Positions 1-11,981 of a stretch of DNA of 64,000 bases are shown in pieces. The stretch covers positions 2,920,047 to 2,984,046 of the forward strand of contig NC_040022.1 in the NCBI RefSeq assembly GCF_000972845.2, in the 5' to 3' direction. This DNA is from Larimichthys crocea. Taxonomy: Eukaryota > Chordata > Actinopteri > Sciaenidae. The translations under genes were made by a program, and so were the position numbers. Below the pieces are notes generated by a model. The model saw only the letters and a list, made by a program, of their open reading frames with translations. It was not told the DNA's origin and searched no databases. Numbering within the stretch: position 1 is the stretch's first letter; every line of letters starts with the position of its first letter.

Positions 1-330
1 ATCCATACATTCATACATCCATCCATCCATCCATCCATCCATGCATCCATCCATGCATCCATCCATCCATCCATCCATCCATCCATGCATCCATCCATCC
101 ATCCATGCATCCATCCATCCATCCATCCATTCATCCATCCATCCATGCATCCATCCATCCATCCATCCATCCATCCATGCATCCATCCCATCCATCCATC
201 CATGCATCCATCCATCCATGCATCCATCCATCCATCCATCCATCCATCCATGCATCCATCCATCCATGCATCCATCCATCATCCATCCATCCATGCATCC
301 ATCCATGCATCCATCCATCCATGCATCCAC
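1..330. repeat. ATCC/ATGC microsatellite
   Basis: A tetranucleotide (CATC)n array in which about every third to fifth unit is CATG. It keeps all frames open on both strands (His-Pro-Ser-Ile type translations), so the ORFs here are artefacts. It runs off the start of the window. Confidence 0.95.
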
Positions 331-762
331 TTTAAGTCACATTCATCAGTGATTTCACCACCTTTACCTTGTTTACATTACAAACAGAGGACTGTCAAAC
401 TACAGCTAACAAGTGAGGACGTGTGTGTGTGTGTGTGTGTGTTGTGTGTGTGTGTGTGTGTGTGTATGTCTGTGTGTGTGTGTGTGTGTACTTTTACTGT
501 TTCCTGAACTATAACATTTTATTGGCATGTCAGTACTCTCAGGTGTTTGAATCAGATTTCATGGATGGTGGTTATGTAAATGAACAGTTTCAAACAGTGA
601 TCTGTGTCATTAATATGAATGTGATCATGAATATTAATGTCGTTTTTATTTTTAATGGTGTAAATGTGAAACGAAGTGAAATTTCCATCAGCCACTGTTT
701 TCAGTTCGGTACACTGTAGCATGGAGCTCAGTGTATGAGTGAAAGGACTGATTGTCCACAAG

Positions 763-817
<55 letters not shown>

Positions 818-1309
818 AGATAAAAGGACTAATTATGCAAACAGTTTGGAGCTGAATGGAGAAACTGGAGCAGAGAAACGAGTCGAGGTGACACTCAGAA
901 AACTGTTTACACGTTACCACAGTGCTGAGGAAGTATTTATTTACTACAGTAAGAGTACTAATACTACACTGTAGAAATACTTTGTAAAGGTCATTGAAGT
1001 TACACGTCACAGTGTTCTCTGTGATCTCATTGGATGATTGTGTATAAAGTATCATGACGTCATTTAAATATTTTAGTGAGACACATAATCAACAATAATC
1101 CAGATTACAACGAGCACATTAGCATTTGAGATTAGCTGGTGAGGAACGACACGATGGGTCACTACCTCCAGAACTTGTTACTACGAGCTCTGATGTTTAA
1201 ATGTTTTCTCTTAATGATAACGATGCTGACACTCGTTATAATCTGAAACATTTCATCGTTCACGCCTGAGCGTCGTGCCAGAACAGGAGCTGCAATATAT
1301 TCCAGGCTC

Positions 1310-1490
1310 AGCAGCTTCTACGGACATGATGGCAGAGGAGCAGAGAGTGAAGAGGACGCTGACGGAGGAAGCTAAGAAGAGAAAAGGAGAGAGTGAGCGA
1401 GCAAGAAGCCGCCGGACAAGAGTAAATGTGGGACTGACTTTTAGTGGTTGGTGAGAGCTTGGTGAAATAAAAGGCTGAAAGACAGACGCC
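1310..1490 (+). repeat. dispersed fish repeat with coding-like fragment (copy 1)
   Basis: GGCTCAGCAGCTTCTACGG begins a stretch reading MAEEQRVKRTLTEEAKKRKG and ESERARSRRTRVNVGLTF before a stop. The start of the same sequence recurs at 8543-8602. It resembles a transposon- or repeat-encoded basic peptide common in teleosts. It is not a host gene as far as I can tell. Confidence 0.4.
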
Positions 1491-1559
1491 GAGCTGGGCT
1501 GACTGCTGCTGGACTAGGCAGTGAGATCAGCTGCTGCTGGGGACCTGGATGATGATTGG

Positions 1560-1650
1560 CTGTTTGATCAGAAGTAATGTAATCAGAACAAATACTCGAG
1601 TACAGCTGTAGTCATGGTTACCACAGAGGATTACGCTCTTAGATGTTGAT
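1560..1650. repeat. dispersed repeat, second copy at 45165-45240
   Basis: TGATCAGAAGTAATGTAATC, followed by AGAACAAATACTCGAGTACA and GCTG, is identical at 45167-45213. The similarity continues weakly for another 30 bp. It is a short interspersed piece of unknown class. Confidence 0.5.
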
Positions 1651-1722
1651 TGGTTTGAGAGTTTTACAACAGATAACTGCTAACACCTCCAACATCAGCC
1701 TCTCTGAGCTCTGCTGCCTGGA

Positions 1723-1766
<44 letters not shown>

Positions 1767-1875
1767 CTTGATTCTGCAGCTTGTTTTGTACGTGACAGGA
1801 ATAACAGAGACACACTGAGCTGTCCCTCTCTGTGTATTGTCTGTCCTGCACGTCTCCTCGGCTTTCATGTCCTGC

Positions 1876-1955
<80 letters not shown>

Positions 1956-2176
1956 CAGGACTAATGAGGTAGTTGTTTGATTACATGCAGGAGAGGTCTG
2001 AGGTACTTCCTGTACACTAACAGCTGATGGAGGCTGACTCCACCACACGGCTGCTCTGTATGAACACACAGGAAATCCCCGTGTCTGATTGTCAAGTAAT
2101 TCATTGACAGAAGTATTTGATGACCTGTTGGTTCTTCCACATGCTGCTGTCACTGCAGCGACATGTATGAACGGGC

Positions 2177-2244
2177 CGGGTCACTCACCTGAGGGCCAGC
2201 GGGCAGTGGCCGGGTCACTCACCTGAGGGCCAGCGGGCAGTGGC
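2177..2244 (-). repeat. 34-bp tandem duplication spanning a splice donor
   Basis: The same 34-bp sequence occurs twice head-to-tail. It contains, on the minus strand, the last codons CCGCTGGCCCTCAG and the donor GTGAGTGAC. Two identical donors therefore lie 34 nt apart. Use of the distal donor would read AGG TGA at the junction of the first donor, an immediate stop. Confidence 0.75.
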
Positions 2245-2346
2245 CGTCCTCGTCCCTCGGCGCCTCCACCTCATGGGCGTGCAGGACGCTGACATCATCA
2301 CTGTGCTCCAGATTCTCTGACATCATCATCATTGGCCTGGAGCGGT
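2223..2346 (-). CDS. candidate exon of an unrecognised minus-strand gene
   Basis: This 124-nt exon candidate has a good pyrimidine tract and acceptor (CCCTCCAG, AG at 2348-2347) and a consensus donor CAG|GTGAGT (GT at 2222-2221). One frame is open through it. With four consecutive Met codons at the start it reads MMMMSENLEHSDDVSVLHAH, then EVEAPRDEDGHCPLAL, ending in a split codon. The other two frames hit stops. I do not recognise the family. It could be a first coding exon whose 5' UTR exon is the CpG-rich patch near 8.8-9.0 kb. A 34-bp direct duplication repeats the donor downstream. Confidence 0.4.
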
Positions 2347-2369
2347 CTGGAGGGCGGGACAACAACGAA

Positions 2370-3118
2370 CAGAACGTTTATGAGACGAGTTACTTCCTGT
2401 CTGCAGGGCGAGACGTTTAAACGAACGCAGCACGGCGACGTTAATGTGAAGACTGAAACAACCATGAGGAGGGAGGGGCTCGAAATAAAGAGGAAAACAG
2501 ATTAACAAATGAAGTGAAGCCTTCGTCCACGCTCTGAATCCTGCATAACTTTAAGCCTTAATATAATGTGAACAGGTGAGTTGTATATAAATTCACCCTC
2601 AGTACAGTTGTCATGAACGGGGAAATTAGCTACAGAGACCAAAACTGTTTTTTGTACCAGGCTGTAAACATGTTTATTTCTGCTGTGAAGTTGGACATTT
2701 GGACATGGGGACTTATGGAGACTGACTCACTTCTGGAGCCAGCCTCAGGTGGACGTTAGAGGAACTGCAGGTTGTGGCTTCACTTCACAGAGACGGATGC
2801 TTGCTGTTATATTACACATTCACTCCATGTTATTGTGTTTATATCACATATTATATTTAATATGCATGCATGTATGCAAATATACATGTATGCATATTTC
2901 CGCTCTTGCTGTGAGGTGTCAGAGCTCTGATTGGTCGGAGGACTCGCTGAGCTGCAGAGAAAACCTTTGATCTGTGAGACGACACACACACAGGCAAGGA
3001 TGTTCTCTCCTCTGTTGCCATGGTAACAACATGAGAGGAGGCTCGTTCAGATTGAGTGTTTCACTCCTCGTCCAACATGAAACTCTGATCAGGAGGTCTA
3101 CAGGACGGACCATGGTCA
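2370..3118. other. unique sequence, nothing recognised
   Basis: Apart from a short ATGCATGTATGC stretch near 2863-2895, there is no repeat, no exon with good splice sites and no recognisable protein in either strand. Confidence 0.5.
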
Positions 3119-4295
3119 CGGAGACTACGTCCAGGTTTTAGACAGTCTGCGGGGACGTCTCGGAGACTACGTCCAGGTTTTAGACAGTCTGCGGGGACGT
3201 CTCGGAGACTAGCTCATGCAAATCTGCCGCTCGTGTGATGACAGTCAGCGCAGACGGACACGCTGTCAGCTGACTCCAACCTGTACAGACATTTCCACCA
3301 CACACAGGGAAAGGTGTTACCATGGCGACAGGCATGATCCTCTCTCTCCAGCTGACAGCAGGTTCTTCTGTTCCTCCTCCTCCCTCCTGGTTTCCATGGA
3401 GACGCCTGGTCTCCTCTCGAGGGAGTCTCACCCTGCTGATTAAATCAGGCAGCACCTCAGGGAGGCGCCGGCTGTTTGCTGCGATGGGAACTCTTCAGCC
3501 TCCATGCAGCAGGTCCAACACCACGTTTAACCGGCTCGTCCCGGTCCTGCAGGACTCGTCTGACTTTTGTTGAAGTCTAAACCTTAATGTAATGTCACCT
3601 CACATTTGACTATGTGGGCTAAAACCAGCCAATCAGAATCTTCCTGATGGTCGGACATCTCCACCACAGCAGCATCCTCTTCACTGCAACGTATGCAAAC
3701 GATTCTCCTCCAACCACACGTCACATGACACTGCTGTAAAGTCTACACATACAGGACGTCACGGAGACTACGTCCAGGTTTTAGACAGTCTGCGGGGACG
3801 TCACAGAGACTATGTCTGCGGGGGTCTGACGTGTCTGTGGCTCCCAGCTCTGAGCTGATTGGTTAATAACTAATGATTAATAGTTATTTAATAAATATAT
3901 TGATCTGTGATCAGACTGGACAGACAGCAGCTCTGGTCGGAGGTCTGTGTTTGGTTCTGGGAGGCCGACCAGGTCCACAGCTCCTGACTGAACCAGGCGT
4001 TGTGTTTGTGGTCTGGTACCGCCCAGAGAGCCTCGAACACCCACGAGGACGAGGCGCTCTGTATTCAGAGCTGATGGAGCGGACGGGGCCCGACTGCATT
4101 TAAGTACTGAGAGCAGAGACACATTAAGACTTCAACAAACCACTGACCTGTGATCAGGTGACCCACACTGACCTGTGATCAGGTGACCCACACTGACCTG
4201 TGATCAGCTGAACGGTGTCTCTGTCATTCGTACGTCTGTTCTCACACTATGTAACTTTGGGCTCCGGGTCGGGAGAAGTACGTAACGCTTTACGG
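3119..4295 (+). repeat. 42-bp minisatellite block, copy A (collapsed arrays)
   Basis: About two units of a 42-bp repeat (core TTTTAGACAGTCTGCGGGGA then CGTCTCGGAGACTACGTCCAGG) at 3128-3208, unique sequence at 3209-3755, about 1.5 more units at 3758-3825, then unique sequence to an N gap. Every unique part reappears in the same order after the gap at 4868-6962. I see no gene. Confidence 0.85.
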
Positions 4296-4325
4296 NNNNN
4301 NNNNNNNNNNNNNNNNNNNNNNNNN
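4296..4325. other. assembly gap (30 N)
   Basis: Thirty undetermined bases separate two versions of the same block. Confidence 1.
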
Positions 4326-6962
4326 TTTTTAGACAGTCTGCGGGGACGTTCGGAGACTACGCCAGGTTTTAGACGTATGCGGGGACGGTCTTCAGAGACT
4401 ACGTCCAGGTTTTAGACAGTCTGCGGGGACGTCTCAGATACTACGTCCAGTTTTAGACAGTTGTGGTAGACGTCACAGAGACTACGCCAGGTTTTTAGAC
4501 TAGTCTGCGGGGACGTCTCAGGAGACTACGTACAGGTTTTAGACAGTCTGCGGGTACGTCTCGGAGGACTACGTCCAGGTTTTAGGACAGTCTGCGGGGA
4601 CGTCTCGAGACTACGTCCGGGTTTTAGACAGCTGTGGGGACGTCTCAGAGACTAGTCCAGTGTTTTAGACAGTCTGTGGGACGTCCCGGGGAACTACGGG
4701 TCCAGGTTTTAGACCGTCTGCTGGGACGTCACGGAGACTAGTCCAGTTTTAAGACAGTCTGCGGGGACTCTCGGATACTACGTCCAGGTTTTAGAAAGGT
4801 CTGCTGGGGACGTCTCAGAGGACTAGTCCAGGTTTTAGACAGTCTGAGGGGACGCGTTCTCGGAGACTACTCATGCACATCTGCCGCTCGGGTGATGACA
4901 TCAGCGCAGACGGGACACGCTGTCAGCTGACTCCAACCTGTACAGACATTTCCACCACACACAGGGAAAGGTGTTACCATGGCGAACGGCATGATCCTTC
5001 TCTCCGCTTGACAGCAGGTCTTCTGTTCCTCCTCCTCCCTCCTGGTTTCCATGGAGACGCCTGGTCTCCTCTCGAGGGAGTCTCACCTGCTGATTAAATC
5101 AGGCACGCAACCTTCAGGGAGGCGCCGGCTGTTTTTGCGATGGGAACTCTTCCGCCTCCACGCAGAAGGTCCACACCACGTTTAACCGGCTCGTTCCCGG
5201 TCCTGCAGGACTCGTCTGACTTTTGTTGGAACGTCTTAAAACCTTAATGTAATGTCACCTACATTTTGGACTATGTGGGCTAAAACCAGCTGACAATCAG
5301 AATTCTTCCTTGATGGGCGGACATCTCCCACCACAGCAGCATTCCTCTTCACTGCAAGTATGCAAAACGATTCTCCTCCAACCACAAGTCACAGACACTG
5401 CTGTAAATCTACACATACAGGGACTTCAACGCGAACTACTCCAGTTTTAGACAGTCTGCGGGGACGTCCCGGAGACTACTGTCCAGGTTTTAGACAGTCT
5501 GCGGGGACGTCACAGAGGACTACATCCCGGTTTTTAGACCTCTGTGCGGCGGGACGTAACAGAGACTACTTCCAGTTTTAGACAGTCTTGGGACGTCTCA
5601 GAGACTACGTCCAGGTTTAGACATTCTGCGGGGACGTCCACCGAGGACTACGTCCAGGTTTAGGACAGTCTGCGTGGACGTCACGGAGACTACGTCCCGT
5701 TTTAGGACAGTATGCGGGGACGGTCACAGAGACTACGTCCAGGTTTTAGACAGTCTGTGGGGACGTCAGGAGGACTACGTCCAGTTTAGACAGTCTGCGC
5801 GGACGTCACAGAGACTACGTCCAGTTTTAGGGGACAGTCTGGCGAGGACGTCACAGAGGCACTACGTCAGTTTTTAGACAGTATGCGAGGACGTTCACAG
5901 AGGGGGGACTACGTCCAGTTTTCGACCGTCTGCGAGGACGTCATTGGAGACTACGTCCCGTTTTAGACAGTCTTGCCGCGGACGTCACAGAGACTACGTC
6001 CAGTTTAGACAGTTCCTGCGAGGACGTTCTCAGAGACTAGTCCGGTTTTTAGACAGTCTGCGAGGACGTCACAGCAGGACTACGTCCAGTTTTAGACAGT
6101 CTGCGAGGACGTCATGGAGACTACGTCCAGTTTAGACGTCTGCTGGAGGACGTCAAGAGACTATTTTTTATACTCTTTTCTAAATTGTCCATTCGACATC
6201 GCGGAGGACGTTCAGAGACTACGTCCGCTTTTAGACAGTCGCGAGGACGTCACAGAGATACGTCAGGTTTTAGGGAAGCTCTGCGAGGACGTCACAGAGA
6301 CTACGTCCAGGTTTTAGACAGTCTCGAGGACGTCACAGAGACTACGTCCGGTTTTAGGGGGTGGGTGGAAAACAGTCTGCCGAGGACGTCCCAGAGGGAC
6401 TATGCTGCGGGGGTCTGACTTGTCTGTGGCTCCCAGCTCTGAGCTGATTGGTTATAACTAATATTAATTGTTATTAGTAAATCTATATCTGTGATCAGAC
6501 TGAAGACAGCCAGCTCTGGTCGGAGGTTGGTTTGGTCTGGGAGGCCGACCAGGTTCCACAGCTCCTGACTGACACCAGGCGTTGTGTTTGTGGTTATGGT
6601 ACCGCCCAGAGAGCCCTCGCAACACCCACGAGACGAGTCGCTCTGATTCAGAGCTGATGGAGCGGACGGGGCCCCGACTGCATTTACGTACTGAGAGCAG
6701 AGACCACATTAGACTTCAACAAACCACTGACCTGTGAATCAGGTGACCCACACTTGACCTGTGATCAGGTGAATCCCACTGACCTGTGTCAGGGACCCAC
6801 ACTGAACTGTGATCAGGTGACCCACACTGACCTGGTGACAGGTGACCCACTTCTGACCTGTGATCTTAGGTGAACGGTGCTCTCGTCATTCGTTACGTCC
6901 TGTTCTCACTCTATTGTGGAACTTATGGGCTCCGGGTCGGGAGAAGTGCCGTAACGCTTCGG
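4326..6962 (+). repeat. 42-bp minisatellite block, copy B (expanded arrays, indel-rich)
   Basis: The same order as copy A, but with about 13 units at 4326-4870 and about 24 units at 5440-6415. The unique parts (4871-5430; 6415-6962) match copy A except for frequent one-base insertions and deletions. This is the signature of raw long-read gap filling. Confidence 0.85.
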
Positions 6963-7129
6963 CCACTAAGTCACAACAGCAGCAAAACTATTTCACTGAT
7001 TCTGGTGAAACTGGATCATACTTATGTGGAGGAAAGGTGTTTCTCTGGTTTCCCTCTGATGTCCTCGGACGCTGCTCGCCTCAACTCTCTGTGATTTACA
7101 GAGTTTAAGAAGAGGACAGTGAAGTCAAC

Positions 7130-8430
7130 TGCTGACAGCTGTAGCTTGCTGTTAGCTCATGTTAGCTCAGTCTGTTCAAGCTGCTGTTTAGCTCAGTCTG
7201 TTAACCGCGGTTAGCTCATGTAGCTCAGTCTGTTAGCTGCTGTTAGCTATGTTAGCTCAGTCGTTAGCTCATGTTTCAGCTCAGTCTGTGAGCTGTCTGT
7301 TAGCTCTGTTTGCCAGTCTGTTAGCTCATGTTAGTGCCTGTTAGCGCAGTCTGTTAGTCTGCTGTTAGCTCATGTTAGCTTCGTCTGTTAGGCTGCTGTA
7401 GCTCATGTTAGCTTAGTCTGTTAGCTGCTGTTAGCCTGCTGTTAGCTACGTAAGCTCAGCTGTTAGCTGCTTTATCTCATGTTAGCTCAGTTAGCTGCTG
7501 TAGCTCAGTCTGTTAATGCTGTAGGCTCTGTTAGCATGTAGCTCTGTGTAGCTAGCCTGTTAGCTCATGTTACTCTGTTAGCTAGTCTGTTAGCTGCTTT
7601 AGTCATGTTAGCTCAGGTTGCGCCTTTCCTCAGTACCATGCGTGTTAGCTCAGTCTGGTTAGCTGCTGTATGGCTCAGGTTAGCTTAGTCTGTTAGCTTG
7701 CTGTTTAGCTCATGTTACTTAGTTGTTAGCTGGGGGCCTGTTAAGCTGCTGTTTAGCTACTGTTAGCTCAGTCCTGTTAGCGCTATGAGTAGCTCATGTC
7801 GCTCCTCTGATTAGCTGCCTTTAGCTCATGTTTTAGCCATTGTTACTCAGTCTGTTAGCTGTTCTGTTTATCTGTTTATGTAGCTCGGTCAGTCTGTTAG
7901 CTGCCTGTTAGCTCATGTTAGCTTATGTACTGTTAGTGCTGTTAGCTACTGTTTAGCTAGCGTTTGCTTAGCCTCAGTGTAGCTGCTCATCTGTTAGCTG
8001 CTAGGTTAGCTCACTGTTAGCTCTTTAGCTTCATGTTGCTAGCTGTGCTGCTGTTAGCTCATGTTAGCTTAGTCTGTTTAGCTGCTTTAGTCTTGCTGTT
8101 AAGCACGTTCAAAAAAAGCCTCAGTCCTGTGTAGCTGCTGTTAGCTCATGTTTAGCTCAGTCGTTGGCTGTTAGCTCATGTTGCTCCGTCTGGTTAGACT
8201 GCTGTTAAGCTCAGTCTGTTAGCTGCCTGTTAGCTGCTGTTAGCTGCTGTGTAGCTCATGTAGCTCAGTCTGTTTAGCTGCTGTTAGCTGCTGTTAGCTC
8301 ATTTTAAGCTCAGTCTGTGTAGCTATGTTTGCTCTGTAGGAGCTCAGTCTGTTAGCTGCTGTTAGCTCATGTTAGCTCAGTCCTTGTAGCTGTGTTAGCT
8401 TCCATGTTAGCTCAGTCGTTTTTCTTAGCC
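7130..8430 (+). repeat. about 30-bp TTAGCTC minisatellite
   Basis: Repeated modules GCTGTTAGCTCATGTTAGCT and CAGTCTGTTA, about 40 units with heavy indel noise. Two clean units occur at 41311-41362. There are no genes. Confidence 0.85.
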
Positions 8431-8526
8431 GTTTGTAAACAGGCGTTTTTGACCATCGGGAAGAAAAAAAAATAATAATAACAATAATAATAATAATAAG
8501 AAGAAGAAGAAGAAGAAGAAGAAGCT

Positions 8527-8602
8527 GGGTGAACGTAGCCGGGCTCAGCAGCTTCTATGGACATAATGGCAGAGGAGAAGAGAGTGAAGAGGACGCTGAC
8601 GG
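8527..8602 (+). repeat. dispersed fish repeat (copy 2, truncated)
   Basis: GGCTCAGCAGCTTCTATGG, followed by the MAEEKRVKRTLT-coding start, matches 1310-1372 and then stops abruptly after CTGACGG. It directly follows a roughly 30-bp minisatellite and an (AAG)n run. Confidence 0.5.
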
Positions 8603-8796
8603 CTTCTATATTAAGGTTATATTGTATTTATAATATGTGTATATATTATCATATTCGATTTTAGTAGAGTAAAACAAATACTGACACAGTAAGTAAAATA
8701 CTCTGATTACTTCTCATAGTCCTGATACTCGCCGTTACTTCTTCCGCTCCATCATCATGAGGACGTGCCGCGTGTCCTCAACAGAGACAGTCTTAC

Positions 8797-8970
8797 CTTC
8801 AGTGCACGCTGCAGGTCTTCACTCAGGTCCGCGGATGTTCAGCAGCTCAGCCCGGTGTCCGTCCAGCCCGGTGTCCGTCACCCGGGTCCGTCAGCCCGGT
8901 GTCCGCACCGCCCGCACGGTCCGCACGGAGTGGAGCCGGATCCGGAGCTGCTGCGTCAAACTCACGGCAC
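8797..8970 (-). promoter_or_regulatory. CpG-rich candidate first exon/promoter with a consensus donor
   Basis: This CpG-rich patch (dense CCCGGTGTCCG repeats at 8848-8910) ends on the minus strand in a perfect donor, CTGAAG|GTAAGA (GT at 8796-8795). The exon has no ATG-initiated frame running to the donor, so it would be 5' UTR. The direction fits a gene reading toward lower coordinates, with the exon at 2346-2223 as a possible next exon. The link is inference, since the DNA between is mostly repeat. Confidence 0.3.
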
Positions 8971-9345
8971 CAGCAGAGACCACCAGGAAGGGACAGGAGC
9001 GGCCTTCACAATAAAAGCATGTCGCCTAGAGGGGGAAATGTCAAATAAAAGACCAGACTGTTGATTAACAACCTGTTGAGGTGTGACGTCACAGACTAAT
9101 CAATAATATAATTAGAACATTCTGATGAGTTTCATTAATTAAACTGCAGCCAGCTGAGTTTAAAGTGTCGGAACCAGGAGGTCCGTCCGTGGTACCAGAA
9201 CTGCAGTTCCTGGATCCTCAGGCTAACGAGCTGTCTGTCTCTCTGTCTCTCTCTCTCTCTCTCTCCTCTCTCTCTCCATCTGTAAACCTTCATGTCCTCA
9301 TTAATCATGTCTCTAACTAAACTTCTTCCTGGAGTTTCTGTCTCT

Positions 9346-11300
9346 GTCGTCCAGCAGGTCTCGTGGATCGTGGCTGCTGCTGTGGTCCTGCACGACGTCC
9401 ACTACACATATTAACTACTGTGATTATTGCTGCATATCTGCTACTGTAATCATGTTATCAGTCATTGTAATTCATTGTCATTTTATACAGTCATTGTAAT
9501 TCATTGTCATTTTATCATTCATTGTAATTCATTGTCATTTTCAGTCATTGTACTTCATTGTCCATTTGTCCGTTCATTGTAATTCATTGTCATTTTGTCC
9601 TTCATTGTAATTCATTGTCATTTTTCATCATGTAATTCATCGTTCCATTTTATCAGTCATTGTAATTCATTGTCCCTTTTATCCATTCATTGTAATTCTT
9701 GTCATTTATATTCATTGTAATTCATTGTCATTTTATCAGTCATTGTGATTCATTGTCATTTTATCAGTCATTGTAATTCATTGTCATTTTATCATTCATT
9801 GTAATTCATTGTCATTTATCGTCATTGTCATTCATTGTCATTTTATCAGTCATTGAATCATTGTTCATTTTATCAGTCATTGTAACTCATTGTCATTTTA
9901 TCAGTCATTGTAATTCATTGTCATTTTATCAGTCATTGTAATTCATTGTCATTTTATCAGTCATTTGTAATTCATTGTCCATTTTATCAGTCATTGTAAT
10001 TCATTGTCATTTTATCCGTCATTGTAATTCATTGTCATTTTATCAGTCATTGTAATTCCTTGTCATTTATTCAGTCATTGTAATTCATTGTCAAATTTTA
10101 TCAGTCATTGTAATCATTGTCATTTTATCAGTCATTGTAACTCATTGTCATTTTATCAGTCTGTAATTCATTGTCATTTTATCATTCATTTAATCATTTC
10201 ATTTTATCGCATTGTAATTCATTGTCATTTTATCATTCATTGTAAATTCATTGTCATTTTCTCATTCATGTCATTCATTGTCATTTTATTCAGTTCCTTG
10301 TGAATTCATTGTCATTTTATCAGTCATGTAATTCATTGTCATTTTATCATTCATTGTATTCATTGTCATTTTATCAGTCATTGTAATTCATTGTCCATTT
10401 TATCATTCATTGTAATTCATTGTCATTTTATCATTCATTGTTAATTCATTGTCATTTTATCATTCTTGTAATTCATTGTCATTTTATCATCATTGTAAAT
10501 CCATTGTCATTTTATCAGTCCTGTAATCATTGTCATTTTCTAATTCATTGTAATTCATTGTCATTTTATCATTCATGTAATTCTTGTCATTTTATCCTTC
10601 ATTGTAATTCATTGTCCTTTTATCATCCGTGGATTCATTGTCATTTTATCATTCATTGTAATTCATTGTCTTTTATCATTCCTTGTAATTCATTGTCATT
10701 TATCATTCCTTGTAATTCCTTGTCATTTTATCATTCATTGTATTCATTGATTTCATTGTTTCATTTTATCATTCATTGTAATTCCTTGTCCATTTTATCA
10801 GTCATTGTAATTCATTGTCCTTTATCATTCATTGTAATTCATTGTCATTTTATCATCTCATTGTATTCATTGTCGTTTTTCCGTCATTGTAATTCATTGT
10901 CATTTTATCAGTCATTGTAACTCATTGTCATTTATCAGTCATTGTACATTCATTGTCGTTTATCAGTCATTGTACATTCATTGTCTTTTATCAGTCATGT
11001 GATCATTTGTCATTTTATCAGTCATTGCTACTCATTGTAATTGTACAATATGTTTGTGTTGATTTGTTCTGTACACTGACATCTATTGCACGTCTGTCCG
11101 TCCTGGGAGAGGGATCCCTCCTCTGTGGCTCTTCCTGAGGTTTCTTCCACCTTTTTTCCCTGTTAAAGGTTTTTGTGGGCAAGTTTTTCCTCACTGGAAC
11201 CGAGGGTCTAAGGACAGAGGGTGTCACTCCCTGTACAGATTGTAAAGCCTCAGAGGAAAATGGACTTTGTGACTTTGGGCTATACAAATAAAATCTGATC
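9346..11300 (+). mobile_element. L2-tailed non-autonomous retroelement with 28-bp minisatellite (copy A)
   Basis: The head (from GTCGTCCAGCAGGTCTCGTGG near 9349) and the 3' tail ending GGGCTATACAAATAAAATC (11278) match copy B at 34604-36068, which is inverted. The tail carries the common teleost L2-type 3' sequence (GGGAGAGGGATCCCTC, GGGTCTAAGGACAGAGGG). Between them (9455-11040) is a tandem array of a 28-bp unit containing ATTCATTGTCATTTTATCAG. The array is full of one-base indels. A shadow ORF on the minus strand (11287-11018) is shared with copy B, but it is repeat-derived and not a gene. Confidence 0.8.
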
Positions 11301-11945
11301 TACCTCCCACATCCCAGAACCAGACCCAACAGAACCTCTAAACCAGCCGTGTCCAGTCTAGTGAACACAGCAGCCTATCGAGGTGGTTTTCTTGCCAGGT
11401 TTGGGTCCTGGCATCCCGGGCTGAGTCGGTTCAGTTAGCGGTACTACTGTCCATCATAAACTCTGTAAATCACCTCAGTAGTGTGACGTTCTAAGTGTGT
11501 AACTCACAGAGAGCTGAAGCTGAGCAGCCGGACCACATCGGAGGTGAAAAGCAGCAAATATGTTGTCTGAAGAAAGTTCTGTGGTTCTGGTTCTGTACAG
11601 TGATCAAGTGAGGCCTGGACACAGATGACTGCAGCAGAACACCATGAAGAAAACACTGAAGACACTTTGTGGGTGTTGGACAGACACTGGAGGACAGAGG
11701 ACAGAGACACTTGAAGTTTGACTTCATGGAGACTTTAATTGTTTTCTTTGGAACGTTGCGCAACGTTCAGGTAACGTTCAGGTAACGTTCAGGTGAAGAA
11801 ATGACGACTCTGAGCTCGGCACAGTTCCACCAGCTACAGGTTTAATATCAGAGAACAACAGTAGAAAAACAGAGGCAGAGGCTAGCAGACAAAACAAGAG
11901 TAGAAACAATCCAACAGGCTCTTTAAAATTATTCCTCTGTACAGT

Positions 11946-11981
<36 letters not shown>

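Larger units (their letters stand above)
421..1950. repeat. GT and CA microsatellite cluster
   Basis: (GT)n at 421-489, (CA)n at 764-815, 1723-1763 and 1879-1950. The sequence between them (about 490-760, 820-1310) is unique, with no gene that I can recognise. Confidence 0.9.
8440..9345. other. AAT/AAG simple repeat and CpG-rich patch
   Basis: (AAT)n and (AAG)n at 8468-8524, an interspersed repeat piece (8527-8602), the CpG-rich candidate exon (8797-8970) and a (CT)n run (9236-9268). Otherwise unique. Confidence 0.6.

Noticed and set aside
11018..11287. 89-codon frame on the minus strand, almost identical to 34627-34914 (plus)
   Set aside because: It is the antisense of the L2-type 3' tail in the two copies of the retroelement. 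The match reflects repeat identity, not a conserved gene.
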